Shown: positions 1 to 7,300 of the stretch, piece by piece
Layout of the letters: the number at the start of each line of letters is the position of its first letter
Position numbering within the stretch: the stretch's first letter is position 1
IMG/VR virus record: IMGVR_UViG_3300025860_000111
Coordinates: 1 to 21,162 of that record
Strand: one strand, 5' to 3'
Source of the DNA: a virus
DNA length: 21,162 nt
Made by a program: the position numbers and the translations under genes
Notes under the pieces: model-generated
What the model saw: the letters and a program-made list of their open reading frames with translations, nothing else
What the model was told of the DNA's origin: nothing
Database searches by the model: none

Positions 1-290
1 AGCCAGGCCATATATCCATTATCTGTCCATGGGCGGTCTTTCTTTTCAGGGGAAATTTTAGAGTTTTTTCTATGCCTATTAAATGATGCCATTCTTTTTA
101 ATATATCATAAGAGATCTCATCTCCATCAGCAAGTTGGCGAGCTCTTACCCATCCAGTGCGAGTCATTGCTTTAACTTCATTAGGGTATTGCTCTTTCCA
201 TTTAATAGCTTTCTTTGCAGCCGCAACCGCACCAGCAGGAGGCTGAAACTTTCTTTCTTCCTCTTTGATAAAATCTTTAAACGGGATCAT
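1..290 (-). CDS. Partial phage protein with a conserved helical RARxL...KRM motif (5' part only)
   Basis: Reading the minus strand from an ATG at 290-288 gives 96 codons without a stop, running off the left edge, so the C-terminus is missing. The N-terminus is MIPFKDFIKEEE, then an Ala/Lys-rich helix (AVAAAKKAIKWKEQY, about residues 21-35), then a segment with TGWVRARQLADGDEIS and ILKRMASFNRH (about residues 45-73). The spacing of GWxRARxLxxGxxIS, xxxKRMxSFxxRH and a later GYxAW resembles a small domain recurrent in tailed-phage proteins, some structural or head-associated; I cannot assign a function. An exact late-promoter octamer lies 8 bases upstream on the same strand (306-299), which suggests late expression. 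It is transcribed divergently from the gene at 328. Confidence is good that it is coding and low on role. Confidence 0.75.
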   Translation of the reverse strand, partial: MIPFKDFIKEEERKFQPPAGAVAAAKKAIKWKEQYPNEVKAMTRTGWVRARQLADGDEISYDILKRMASFNRHRKNSKISPEKKDRPWTDNGYMAW

Positions 291-298
291 ATTAATGT

Positions 299-306
299 TA
301 TTTATA
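299..306 (-). promoter_or_regulatory. T4-like late promoter octamer for the minus-strand gene
   Basis: The minus strand reads TATAAATA from 306 to 299, an exact match to the T4 late-promoter -10 element. It ends 8 bases before the ATG at 290. If the start site is about 6 bases beyond the octamer, as in T4, the leader would be only about 3 bases. Confidence 0.6.
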
Positions 307-316
307 ATGTTGTATA

Positions 317-324
317 TATAAATT
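317..324 (+). promoter_or_regulatory. Late-promoter-like sequence, 7 of 8 match, before the GIY-YIG-like gene
   Basis: TATAAATT lies 3 bases before the GTG at 328, inside a longer TATATATAAATT run. It differs from the late octamer by the last base. With the minus-strand octamer at 306-299 it would make this 37-base gap a divergent promoter region. The AT-rich composition makes a chance match plausible. Confidence 0.3.
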
Positions 325-327
325 AGA

Positions 328-741
328 GTGTGGACATATAACGGTAAAGAATTTACAACTGAGATGATCGAGGATTATGTTGGGTTTGTTTACTTGGTAA
401 CTTTCGATGATGGAATGAAATATATCGGAAAGAAAAAATTCTGGAGTAAGGTGACTCGCCCTCCGTTAAAAGGAAAGAAAAGAAAGCGCAGATCTTTAAA
501 GGAATCTGATTGGAAAACTTACTGTGGATCAAGTGAAGCTGTTAAAGAATTGATAGAAGAGAATGGCTTAGATTCTGTCAAACGAGAGATATTACACTTA
601 TGTAAAGGAGCAGGAGAACTCTCCTACATGGAAACAAAGGAACAATTTGATAGAGAAGTTTTATTACGCGAGGATTATCACAATGGCATTATCGGCTGTC
701 GTATTCATCATTCTCATGTAAAGCGGCTTAAAAAACAATGA
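328..741 (+). CDS. GIY-YIG-like putative endonuclease (Seg-like phage family)
   Basis: This 137-residue protein begins WTYNGKEFT and carries a GIY-YIG-like core: GFVYLVTF (19-26) and KYIGKK (31-36), with a basic stretch KGKKRKRR (48-55) and a possible catalytic Glu around residue 102 (YMETKEQF). Related short proteins are common in T4-like marine phages and are often labelled homing-endonuclease-like; the GIY-YIG fold cleaves DNA with one metal ion. Whether this one is mobile, a DNA-processing enzyme or a host-DNA nuclease cannot be told. I chose the GTG at 328 because the residues just before the core (WTYNGKEFT) resemble what precedes it in relatives; an in-frame ATG at 364 is the alternative. 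It ends 72 bases before rnh and is separated from it by a sigma70-like promoter. Confidence 0.7.
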   Translation: MWTYNGKEFTTEMIEDYVGFVYLVTFDDGMKYIGKKKFWSKVTRPPLKGKKRKRRSLKESDWKTYCGSSEAVKELIEENGLDSVKREILHLCKGAGELSYMETKEQFDREVLLREDYHNGIIGCRIHHSHVKRLKKQ

Positions 742-761
742 AATATAATGCAATAATAGTA

Positions 762-790
762 TTTACAAACCCTCAATTTTAGTATATAAT
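762..790 (+). promoter_or_regulatory. Sigma70-like promoter for the rnh operon
   Basis: TTTACA (762-767) and a perfect TATAAT (785-790) are 17 bases apart, the ideal sigma70 spacing. The start site would fall near 796-798, giving a leader of about 16-18 bases before the ATG at 814. It is the only good -35/-10 pair I found in the window, and it differs from the TATAAATA motifs before the structural genes, so it probably drives early or middle expression of the downstream operon. Confidence 0.6.
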
Positions 791-813
791 ATTAATAACA
801 AAGTAAACAATAT

Positions 814-1683
814 ATGATAATTATCGACTTCTCAGCAATATCAATCGCATCAGTATTTTCTCAACCAGCAAATACTTTAGATGAATCCATGATTCGCCAC
901 TTTATTCTTAATTCATTAAGGATGTATAATGTAAAATACAGATCAGAATATGGCGAGATGGTTATCGCTTGCGACCATAAAAGTTGGCGCAAATCCGTTT
1001 ATCCAGAATATAAAGCGTCTCGTAAAAAAACCCGAGAGAAAAGTAATATTGATTGGACAGAAGTTTTTGGTATGATTGATAAAGTAAAACAAGAGCTTAT
1101 GGAGTTTTTCCCTTATCCTGTGGTTCATGTTAATGGTGCAGAAGCAGATGATATTATTGCTACACTTGTTGAAAGCACTCAGGAGTTTGGTAAACATGAA
1201 AAGGTAATGATTGTTAGTTCTGATAAAGACTTTATTCAATTGCAGAAATATTCAAATGTTAAACAGTTTAGCCCAGGCCAAAAGAAAGCAGTTACCGATC
1301 CTTCTCCTGCGATGTATTTGTTCGAGCATGTTCTTAGAGGCGACGCTGGTGACGGCGTTCCAAACGTTCTATCAAGCGATGATACTTTTGTTACAGCAAA
1401 ACGCCAAACTCCTTTAAGTAAAGTTAAGATTAAAAAATGGCATGAAGAATCAAAGACTAAAGATCTAAAAGATGTCCTTGACGAAAATACATATAGGAAT
1501 TACATACGTAACCAAACTATGATTGACCTATCAAAGATTCCCAGCGAAGTAGTGCAAGATATCCAAGCCGAGTATCAAAAAGAAGAAAACCAAAAAAATG
1601 ATAATTCAAAGATACTGAATTATCTAATTCAAAATAGATGCAACCAGCTCGTAAATTGTGCTGATGAATTCTTTATAAAATAA
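814..1683 (+). CDS. rnh: T4-type RNase H, 5'-3' exonuclease of the FEN/XPG-like family
   Basis: This 289-residue protein is close in length to T4 RNase H (about 305 residues), which removes RNA primers and adjacent DNA 5' ends from Okazaki fragments. The order of motifs matches that family. The metal-binding acidic positions appear as D5 in IIIDFS, D54 in ACDHKSWRK, E110/D112/D113 in GAEADDII, D137/D139 in SSDKDF, and D177/D180 in RGDAGDGVPN. The phrase IRHFILNSLR (27-36) and the segment YSNVKQFSP (146-154) are also close to T4 Rnh. It is the first gene after a sigma70-like promoter, and the next gene starts 10 bases after its stop. No Shine-Dalgarno sequence is visible before the ATG. It should act at the phage replication fork in the cytoplasm. 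Confidence 0.9.
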   Translation: MIIIDFSAISIASVFSQPANTLDESMIRHFILNSLRMYNVKYRSEYGEMVIACDHKSWRKSVYPEYKASRKKTREKSNIDWTEVFGMIDKVKQELMEFFPYPVVHVNGAEADDIIATLVESTQEFGKHEKVMIVSSDKDFIQLQKYSNVKQFSPGQKKAVTDPSPAMYLFEHVLRGDAGDGVPNVLSSDDTFVTAKRQTPLSKVKIKKWHEESKTKDLKDVLDENTYRNYIRNQTMIDLSKIPSEVVQDIQAEYQKEENQKNDNSKILNYLIQNRCNQLVNCADEFFIK

Positions 1684-1693
1684 TATAACAACT

Positions 1694-2155
1694 ATGAAAA
1701 ACCAAACATCGAAAAAATTTGTAACGCGTTTACCGCATGAAACTCTTGAAAAAGTTCAGGCGTCCAATAATGTTAAAGATCGAGTAAAAATCCTACAAGA
1801 TGATGCTACCTTTGCTTTGAAGACAATTCTTCAAGTTAACTTTAGAGAGGATATTACTTTTGATTTTCCAGAAGGAGCGCCTCCTTATAAGAAAGATGAA
1901 AGCAATGTCCCTGGGCAACAATATAGATCTATTGAAAAATCAATTTCATCATTAAAAAATCTAGTAGCACAAAATAAAGCAGTTCCTACTTTTAAAAAAG
2001 AAGCAGGCCTTATTAGATTGCTAGAATCAGTTCATCCAAAAGATGCAGAGATTCTAATTGCAATGAAAGATAAAGATCTTAAAAGTCTATATAAAGGTAT
2101 TACTTTGTCAACCGTTCAAAAGGCATTTCCTAATTTAAAGTTAGTTGCAGAATAA
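1694..2155 (+). CDS. DUF6433-like T4-type phage protein of unknown function
   Basis: This 153-residue, charged, soluble protein has no signal peptide or membrane segment. It resembles a family found in T4-like cyanophages and other marine myoviruses (DUF6433, from memory). Shared landmarks are a central FPEGAPPYKKD segment (about residues 59-69), a helical middle part, and near the C-terminus LLESVHPKDAEILIAMKDK followed by LYKGIT and VQKAFPNL. The family usually sits among replication and nucleotide-metabolism genes, as here between rnh and a zinc-ribbon gene. The function is not known. The ATG at 1694 follows the rnh stop by 10 bases, and the next gene starts 1 base after its stop, so co-transcription is near certain. 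Confidence 0.75.
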   Translation: MKNQTSKKFVTRLPHETLEKVQASNNVKDRVKILQDDATFALKTILQVNFREDITFDFPEGAPPYKKDESNVPGQQYRSIEKSISSLKNLVAQNKAVPTFKKEAGLIRLLESVHPKDAEILIAMKDKDLKSLYKGITLSTVQKAFPNLKLVAE

Positions 2156-2156
2156 T

Positions 2157-2414
2157 ATGACATATGAATATACATGTTTAAGCTGTGAAGAACGATGGGA
2201 TGGCCGTTATCCTGTAGATGATAGAGATATACCTTTAAGTGAGCCTTGCCCAAAATGCGGAGTTGAAGGACAGGTTAAAAGAGTTCCAACCGCGGTTCGA
2301 GTTTCATATGAAGGTTTTCAAAGCCCTATTACAAGAGCTGGTGGAGAATGGAATGACGTGCTTAAATCTATTAAAAAGGGAGCAGGTAAAAAATCCACTA
2401 TTGAAACTAAATAA
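2157..2414 (+). CDS. Small FmdB-like zinc-ribbon protein
   Basis: This 85-residue protein begins MTYEYTCLSCEERWDGRYPVD and has two CxxC pairs: CLSC near residues 7-10 and CPKC near residues 31-34. That is the arrangement of an FmdB-type zinc ribbon, in which four cysteines bind one zinc ion. Small proteins of this type are frequent in T4-like phages and are thought to bind nucleic acid or act as regulators, but none is well characterised. The C-terminal part (GGEWNDVLKSIKKGAGKK) is basic. I chose the ATG at 2157, one base after the preceding TAA, over an in-frame TTG at 2145 that would overlap the upstream gene. The stop overlaps the next ATG by one base. Confidence 0.75.
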   Translation: MTYEYTCLSCEERWDGRYPVDDRDIPLSEPCPKCGVEGQVKRVPTAVRVSYEGFQSPITRAGGEWNDVLKSIKKGAGKKSTIETK

Positions 2415-3127
2415 TGTCTCTACGATCTTTATTATCAAAACCAATTAGAGGGACTACTTTTAATCATTTACCTACTTCAATTGGTTATGATGATTTGGTT
2501 TGCGAAACTAAAACATCTGGCAGAAAATATATAACTCCAGAAGGAACCGCATATCCAAGTATTACAACTGTTCTCGGTTCTTTAAGTAAAGAAGGAATCG
2601 AAGCTTGGAAGAAACGAGTGGGCGAAGAAGAAGCTAATCGAATTTGTCAACATGCATGCACTCGTGGAACAGCTATGCATGAAGCTATTGAGAGATATCT
2701 TAATAATGAAGAAGACTGGTTTACTCCAAATGAGATGCCAAACGTTAAAGCGCTGTTTAATGCGGTTCGCCCGATTCTTGATGAAAGAGTAACTAATATA
2801 TATTTACAGGAAGGCGCTCTTTATTCTGATCATTTAAAACTTGCGGGCCGTGTTGATTGTATCGCTGAGTTTGATGGAAAGCTTTCAATCATTGATTTTA
2901 AAACCGCAAGACAAGCTAAGAAGAAAGAATATATTAGTAGTTACTTTATGCAAGCTTCTGCATATGCTATTATGTTTGAAGAAAGAACTGGTATACCAAT
3001 AACACAAACAGTAATTCTAATGGCTGTTGATGATTCGCCCACACCAATCGTATTTAAAGAGAAACGCGATAACTATACAAAACAATTAATTGAAACTATA
3101 CAAAACTACTATGACACAACCCGATAA
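2414..3127 (+). CDS. PD-(D/E)XK exonuclease, RecB/Cas4-like
   Basis: This 237-residue protein has the ordered motifs of a RecB-family nuclease: H89 in RGTAMHEAIERYL, D148 in LAGRVDCIAEF, D161 and K163 in IIDFKTA, then Q180 and Y184 in FMQASAYAI. In this family the acidic residues and the lysine bind metal and cut DNA, and the Q-x3-Y motif is typical of Cas4/RecB-type enzymes. No iron-sulfur cysteine cluster at the C-terminus is evident, so it is not a typical Cas4. Such nucleases are regular members of T4-like marine phage genomes and probably process DNA ends in recombination or degrade host DNA. The start overlaps the previous stop by one base, and the next gene's ATG lies 17 bases inside its 3' end. 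Confidence 0.8.
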   Translation: MSLRSLLSKPIRGTTFNHLPTSIGYDDLVCETKTSGRKYITPEGTAYPSITTVLGSLSKEGIEAWKKRVGEEEANRICQHACTRGTAMHEAIERYLNNEEDWFTPNEMPNVKALFNAVRPILDERVTNIYLQEGALYSDHLKLAGRVDCIAEFDGKLSIIDFKTARQAKKKEYISSYFMQASAYAIMFEERTGIPITQTVILMAVDDSPTPIVFKEKRDNYTKQLIETIQNYYDTTR

Positions 3128-3776
3128 CAATAAAAGAAATGAAAGTGAACCATCATTAAAAGAAATAATATCGCCACGCCGTAACGATCCATTCGTTACT
3201 GACTATGGTACAATTTCTGATTTTTATATTTCATCTCAGATCGGTCCAGCTTCAGATTATATTGATTGGTTTCAAAGGATTCGTGCATCTCGTGAATCGG
3301 ATATTCTTCGCTTCCATATTAATTGCACCGGTGGGGATTTATTTACAACCATTCAATTTATACAAGTTCTTTCAGAGACTAAAGCAACAGTTGTTATGTG
3401 TGTTGAAGGTTCGTGTATGTCAGCCGCAACTCTTCTATTTTTAATGGGAGACGAATTTACAGTATCTGATCATAGTGTATTTCTTTTCCATAACTACTCA
3501 GGTGGTGTTGTTGGAAAGGGCGCAGAAATTTATCATGGAGTAATGCATGAAAGAAAATGGACTGAAAAGCTATTACGTGAAGCTTATGAAAACTTTCTTA
3601 CTGAGGAAGAAATTTCCCAACTTCTTGAAGATAAAGATATTTGGATGGATGCTCAAACCGTCGTTACCAGGTTAAAAGAAAAAGGAACAAAGAGTGATGA
3701 TACACTAGTCAAGCCAAAAAAGAAAACGTCTAAAAAGAAAACCACTAAGAGAAAAACAATTAAAAAGAAATCATAA
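3111..3776 (+). CDS. ClpP-fold serine protease with a lysine-rich tail
   Basis: This 221-residue protein aligns with ClpP/S49-like peptidases. The oxyanion-side strand is FHINCTGGDLFT (68-79). The nucleophile is Ser104 in CVEGSCMSAATLLF, at the same distance from the Glu-Gly pair as in ClpP. The catalytic His is His127 in FLFHNYSGG and the acidic residue is probably Asp176 in LEDKDIWMDA. The last about 25 residues are almost all Lys, Thr and Ser (KPKKKTSKKKTTKRK), which is unusual for ClpP and could bind nucleic acid or a partner. No Clp ATPase is in the window. It could be a processing protease, or could use or subvert the host Clp system. I chose the ATG at 3111 over an upstream in-frame TTG at 3090. 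It overlaps the nuclease gene by 17 bases. Confidence 0.8.
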   Translation: MTQPDNNKRNESEPSLKEIISPRRNDPFVTDYGTISDFYISSQIGPASDYIDWFQRIRASRESDILRFHINCTGGDLFTTIQFIQVLSETKATVVMCVEGSCMSAATLLFLMGDEFTVSDHSVFLFHNYSGGVVGKGAEIYHGVMHERKWTEKLLREAYENFLTEEEISQLLEDKDIWMDAQTVVTRLKEKGTKSDDTLVKPKKKTSKKKTTKRKTIKKKS

Positions 3777-4045
3777 TGAAACATACAAATATTAATAAAC
3801 CAGATTACCACTTTAAACGGCGCTTAGCTTTTGGTATATTGGATGCAGTTGGCAAAGAAGAGTTAGATGAATTTCAAAAGGAGATTATGATTGATATTTC
3901 GGCTGAGTATGAATTTATTAAAAACAAAACTAGCAATTTATCAAAAATGCAACGCGATCAAATTGAACAAGCATATGTGGGTATTCAAAATACTTTAGCA
4001 AATCAAGAAGAAGACCAATTAAAAGAGGTGGAGGAAGAAGAGTAA
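3776..4045 (+). CDS. Small acidic protein of unknown function
   Basis: This 89-residue protein matches no family I recognise. It is predicted mostly helical: LAFGILDAVGKEELDEFQKE (about residues 18-37) and a second helix through the RDQIEQAYVGIQNTL segment. It ends in a strongly acidic tail, EEDQLKEVEEEE. There is no signal peptide, membrane segment or cysteine motif. Its acidic tail contrasts with the very basic tail of the ClpP-like protein just upstream, with which it shares a one-base stop/start overlap, so an interaction between the two is possible but untested. The same kind of overlap links it to the redoxin gene downstream, so it is part of the same operon. Confidence 0.65.
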   Translation: MKHTNINKPDYHFKRRLAFGILDAVGKEELDEFQKEIMIDISAEYEFIKNKTSNLSKMQRDQIEQAYVGIQNTLANQEEDQLKEVEEEE

Positions 4046-4272
4046 TGAAAACTTTAATATTAGCAACAAGTAAATTTTGCGGTCCTTGTAAACTTTTAAA
4101 AAGTGAGTTTGAAAAGAAAGGTATCGATATAGAATATAAAGATTCTATTGAAGATGTAAACTTTTTTATTGAAAATAAAATTAAAAGTGTGCCGACATTA
4201 GTGTTAATAAACGGTGATAAAATTATTGGAGCTGAAGCTATTATGAAAAGTTTGAAGGAACATTATATTTGA
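4045..4272 (+). CDS. Thioredoxin/glutaredoxin-like protein with CGPC active site
   Basis: This 75-residue protein has the redoxin layout: strand LILATSKF, the active site CGPC (Cys12 and Cys15), a helix, strand IDIEYKDS, a helix, then KSVPTLVLINGDKIIGA with the conserved cis-proline loop VPT (about 54-56) and the GxxxxxG segment. CGPC is the thioredoxin signature, but the short length is that of glutaredoxins such as NrdH or T4 NrdC. It would reduce protein disulfides, for example in ribonucleotide reductase, in the cytoplasm. No reductase gene is visible here. It is the last gene of the operon, and its start overlaps the preceding stop by one base. Confidence 0.85.
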   Translation: MKTLILATSKFCGPCKLLKSEFEKKGIDIEYKDSIEDVNFFIENKIKSVPTLVLINGDKIIGAEAIMKSLKEHYI

Positions 4273-4282
4273 TAAATAATAT

Positions 4283-4306
4283 TATATCAAAGGTGACGTT
4301 GATATA
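4283..4306 (+). terminator. Inverted repeat after the rnh-to-redoxin operon, possible weak terminator
   Basis: TATATCAA (4283-4290) pairs perfectly with TTGATATA (4299-4306) around an 8-base loop, AGGTGACG. The stem contains only one G-C pair and is not followed by a clear U-run, so it is a poor intrinsic terminator. It could instead be an operator or a transcript-processing site. Its position in the only gap between the operon and the fiber genes supports some role at this boundary. Confidence 0.3.
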
Positions 4307-4321
4307 TTAATTCACTTATAA

Positions 4322-4329
4322 TATAAATA
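4322..4329 (+). promoter_or_regulatory. T4-like late promoter octamer before the first fiber gene
   Basis: TATAAATA is an exact match to the T4 late -10 element and ends 5 bases before the ATG at 4335. By T4 geometry the start site falls on or next to the A of the ATG, so the transcript would be leaderless or nearly so. It marks the switch from the earlier operon to the structural module. Confidence 0.65.
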
Positions 4330-4334
4330 ATACT

Positions 4335-7300
4335 ATGTCAACCAATATCGATTTGCATGCCGACAAAGGCAGCACTTTTTCTGTGGCCGTCAATGTTGAA
4401 AACAAAGACGGCTCTGCTTTTGATTGTACCGGCTACAATGTTAGAGGACAAGTTAGGAAAACTTATAAATCCGAATATGGAGTAAACCTTTCATGTGATT
4501 ATATTGATCAAGCTGATGGTCTTATAGGTTTATCATTGACCTCAGAAGAAACCGCTGCTATGAAGGCCGGGCGGTATTATTATGATGCTGAGATTTTTAG
4601 TGACAGCGGCACAGTAATTAGAGTTTTAGAAGGTATCTTCGAAGTTAGCCCACGTGTTATTAGTGAGACTTCGGACTTGGGGCTGGGCGATAATACCGAT
4701 CCAGTACCCGATTCGCATGCACTTAGGAGAGACAATCCTCATCAAGTTGCTCCCGATCAAATTGGACTAGGCAACGTAGATAATACAGCCGATGCAACCA
4801 AACCCGTATCTGGACCAACACAAGCTGCTTTAAATTTAAAAGCAGATCAATTAACTACATATACTAAAACAGAAGTTGATACAAAAGTTACTAATTTAAT
4901 TGATTCCGCGCCCGGTGCATTAAATACTCTTAATGAATTGGCTGAGGCTCTTGGCGATGACGAGAATTTTGCATCTACTGTCAACTCGGCTATTGCTAGT
5001 AATTCAAGTGGAATAACAGCTTTAAACAGTCATGCCTTAAGTAAAACCAATCCGCATGATGTTTCTTTAGAACAGTTAACTGATGTTGATTTTCTTTCAA
5101 ATCCGCCGGCGCAGGGCCAAGGTATTCTCTATGATACAGATTCTCAAACATGGGTAGCTGCAGATATTGAGGGTGGTACAGGAACAGGTGGCCCAGTAGA
5201 ATTAACTGACCAAACTCATTCTATATATGTTTCTAAGACTGGTAATAATATTAACCAGGGTTTAAATATTGATGATGCAAAATTAACAATAACCAGTGCT
5301 GTGAATGCAGCGCAAACTTTAATAGCTGAACCAGGGTTTGTAGGAAGTGTAAGAATTGATGTTTTAGATGGTGGCAGATACTTTGAAGGAAATGTAAACA
5401 TTTCAGATAACATTCACGTGTTTGCGCCAACATCAACATTTATTGGAAACCTTACTATTGGTAATAATTCATCCTGTGTTATTGATACTCATTATGCCGA
5501 CACAAACACACCTGGCTCCACTTTAGTTAATTTTGTTAATGCAACAAATTCTTACTATACTGCTAATACTTTAGATATGCGAGGTGAAGCCGGTTCACAA
5601 ACCGGTGGCATTGGTATTAGGTCTGAACAGAGTATTAACAGGTGTAAAGTAAATATTGGCGAGATTTATATTCCAACTGACGCAAAAGGATATCAAAGTG
5701 ATGAAGACGGTAATTTAACTTTTGGCAGAGTAAATCTTACAGGCGATAACTCATTCGCGTTTTACTTATTTGGCGTAGATGGAAATGCAAAAACTGATAT
5801 AACATGCGGGGAAATTATTGCATCTCCAATAGGCAGTAATACTATGGCCGTTTACTGTAATACTGATAATTCAAAAACAACTTTAATATGTGGCCAGATA
5901 GATGTAGCTAAAGTTTATTCTATACCAAAGGCAACAGCTGAACTTTATATAATTTGCCCTAAAATTAATGGTGATAGAACTCAAAATATTATTGGAGTTG
6001 TAAAAGAAATTTCAGATATTACTTTTGATTTAAAAGCAGATCAAACCGCGTTGACCGCACACGTTTCTGATGCAACCAATCCTCATAGCGTAACTGCTAC
6101 TCAAGTTGGTTTAGGCAACGTAGATAATACATCTGATGCAACCAAACCCGTATCTGGACCAACTCAAAATGTTTTAAGTTTAAAGGCAAATTTATCTGAT
6201 TTATCTAATCACATTAATGATTTAACCAATCCTCATAGCGTAACTGCTGCTCAAGTTGGACTTGGTAACGTAGATAATACATCTGATATTAATAAACCAG
6301 TTAGTACAGCAACACAAACTGCTTTAAATTCAAAGGCCAATTCATCTGATTTAACAACTCACATTAATGATTTAACTAATCCTCATAGCGTAACTGCTAC
6401 TCAAGTTGGACTTGGTAACGTAGATAATACATCTGATGCAACCAAACCCGTATCTGGACCAACTCAAACTGCTTTAAATTCAAAGGCCAATTCATCTGAT
6501 TTATCTAATCACATTAATGATTTAACCAATCCTCATAGCGTAACTGCTGCTCAAGTTGGTTTAGGAAATGTTAATAATACATCTGATATTAATAAACCAG
6601 TTAGTACAGCAACACAAACTGCTTTAGATTTAAAAGCAGATCAATTAACTACATATACTAAAACAGAAGTTGATGCTGCTATAGGTGATGGGGGTGGAGG
6701 TGATTTAACCGCTGATGTTACATCTGATGTTAATGTTGGAAGTATTTCAACGGCTGATGTTGTTACAAGCGGCACGACTTTGCAAGAGTTTGTAGAGCAG
6801 TTATTGAAACAAACATATTTTCCAACTTTCGTAAACCCCTCTGCATCCCTTACTGATAATCTAGCCTCATCAGTAGAAGCTGGTACAACGGGAATTAATC
6901 TATCGGCCGGCTTTAATGCAGGCGCAATTAACGGAGCTCTCACTGATAATATTTGGGATCCAGGCCTAAAGCAAGCAAACAGAGCCGGGGCAGCAAACTC
7001 ATACGAATTTAGTGGAACTTCTATAATTACAACAACACAGGGCGGATCTACTTTAAGTCAACCCGCTGTTGTAATTACAGATGGTGCTAATACTTTTAAT
7101 GTTTCTATTGATTACGCAGAAGGCCCGCAACCACTTGACAGCGTGGGCAGCAATTATTTAAGCCCACTGCCAGCTGGAAGCGTGGTGAAGTCGCTAACCG
7201 TAAATGGAAGACGAAGAGCTTTTTATGGAACTAACCTCAGTGATAATACTAGTGCTGGTATAAGAGCTTTATCTAATAGTGTTTTAAACCCAGGGAATGG

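Noticed and set aside
135-326. Plus-strand 63-residue reading frame MASSYPSSAS...
   Set aside because: It lies antisense to a much better minus-strand gene (290 to 1) with a recognisable phage motif and a late promoter; its own product is low-complexity and Phe/Ser-rich.
742-813. tRNA or small RNA in gaps between genes
   Set aside because: No cloverleaf, TPsiC-like GTTCNANNC box or stable GC-rich fold is visible here or in other gaps; none of the gaps exceeds about 75 bases.
5590-5605. Perfect GC-rich hairpin, CCGGTT / AACCGG with a CACA loop
   Set aside because: It lies mid-gene in the beta-helix region, with no U-run or regulatory context; most likely a coincidence of Gly/Ser/Thr codons.
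6075-6674. Possible CRISPR array because of regular repeats
   Set aside because: The 150-base units are coding, in frame, and have no short repeat/unique spacer structure.
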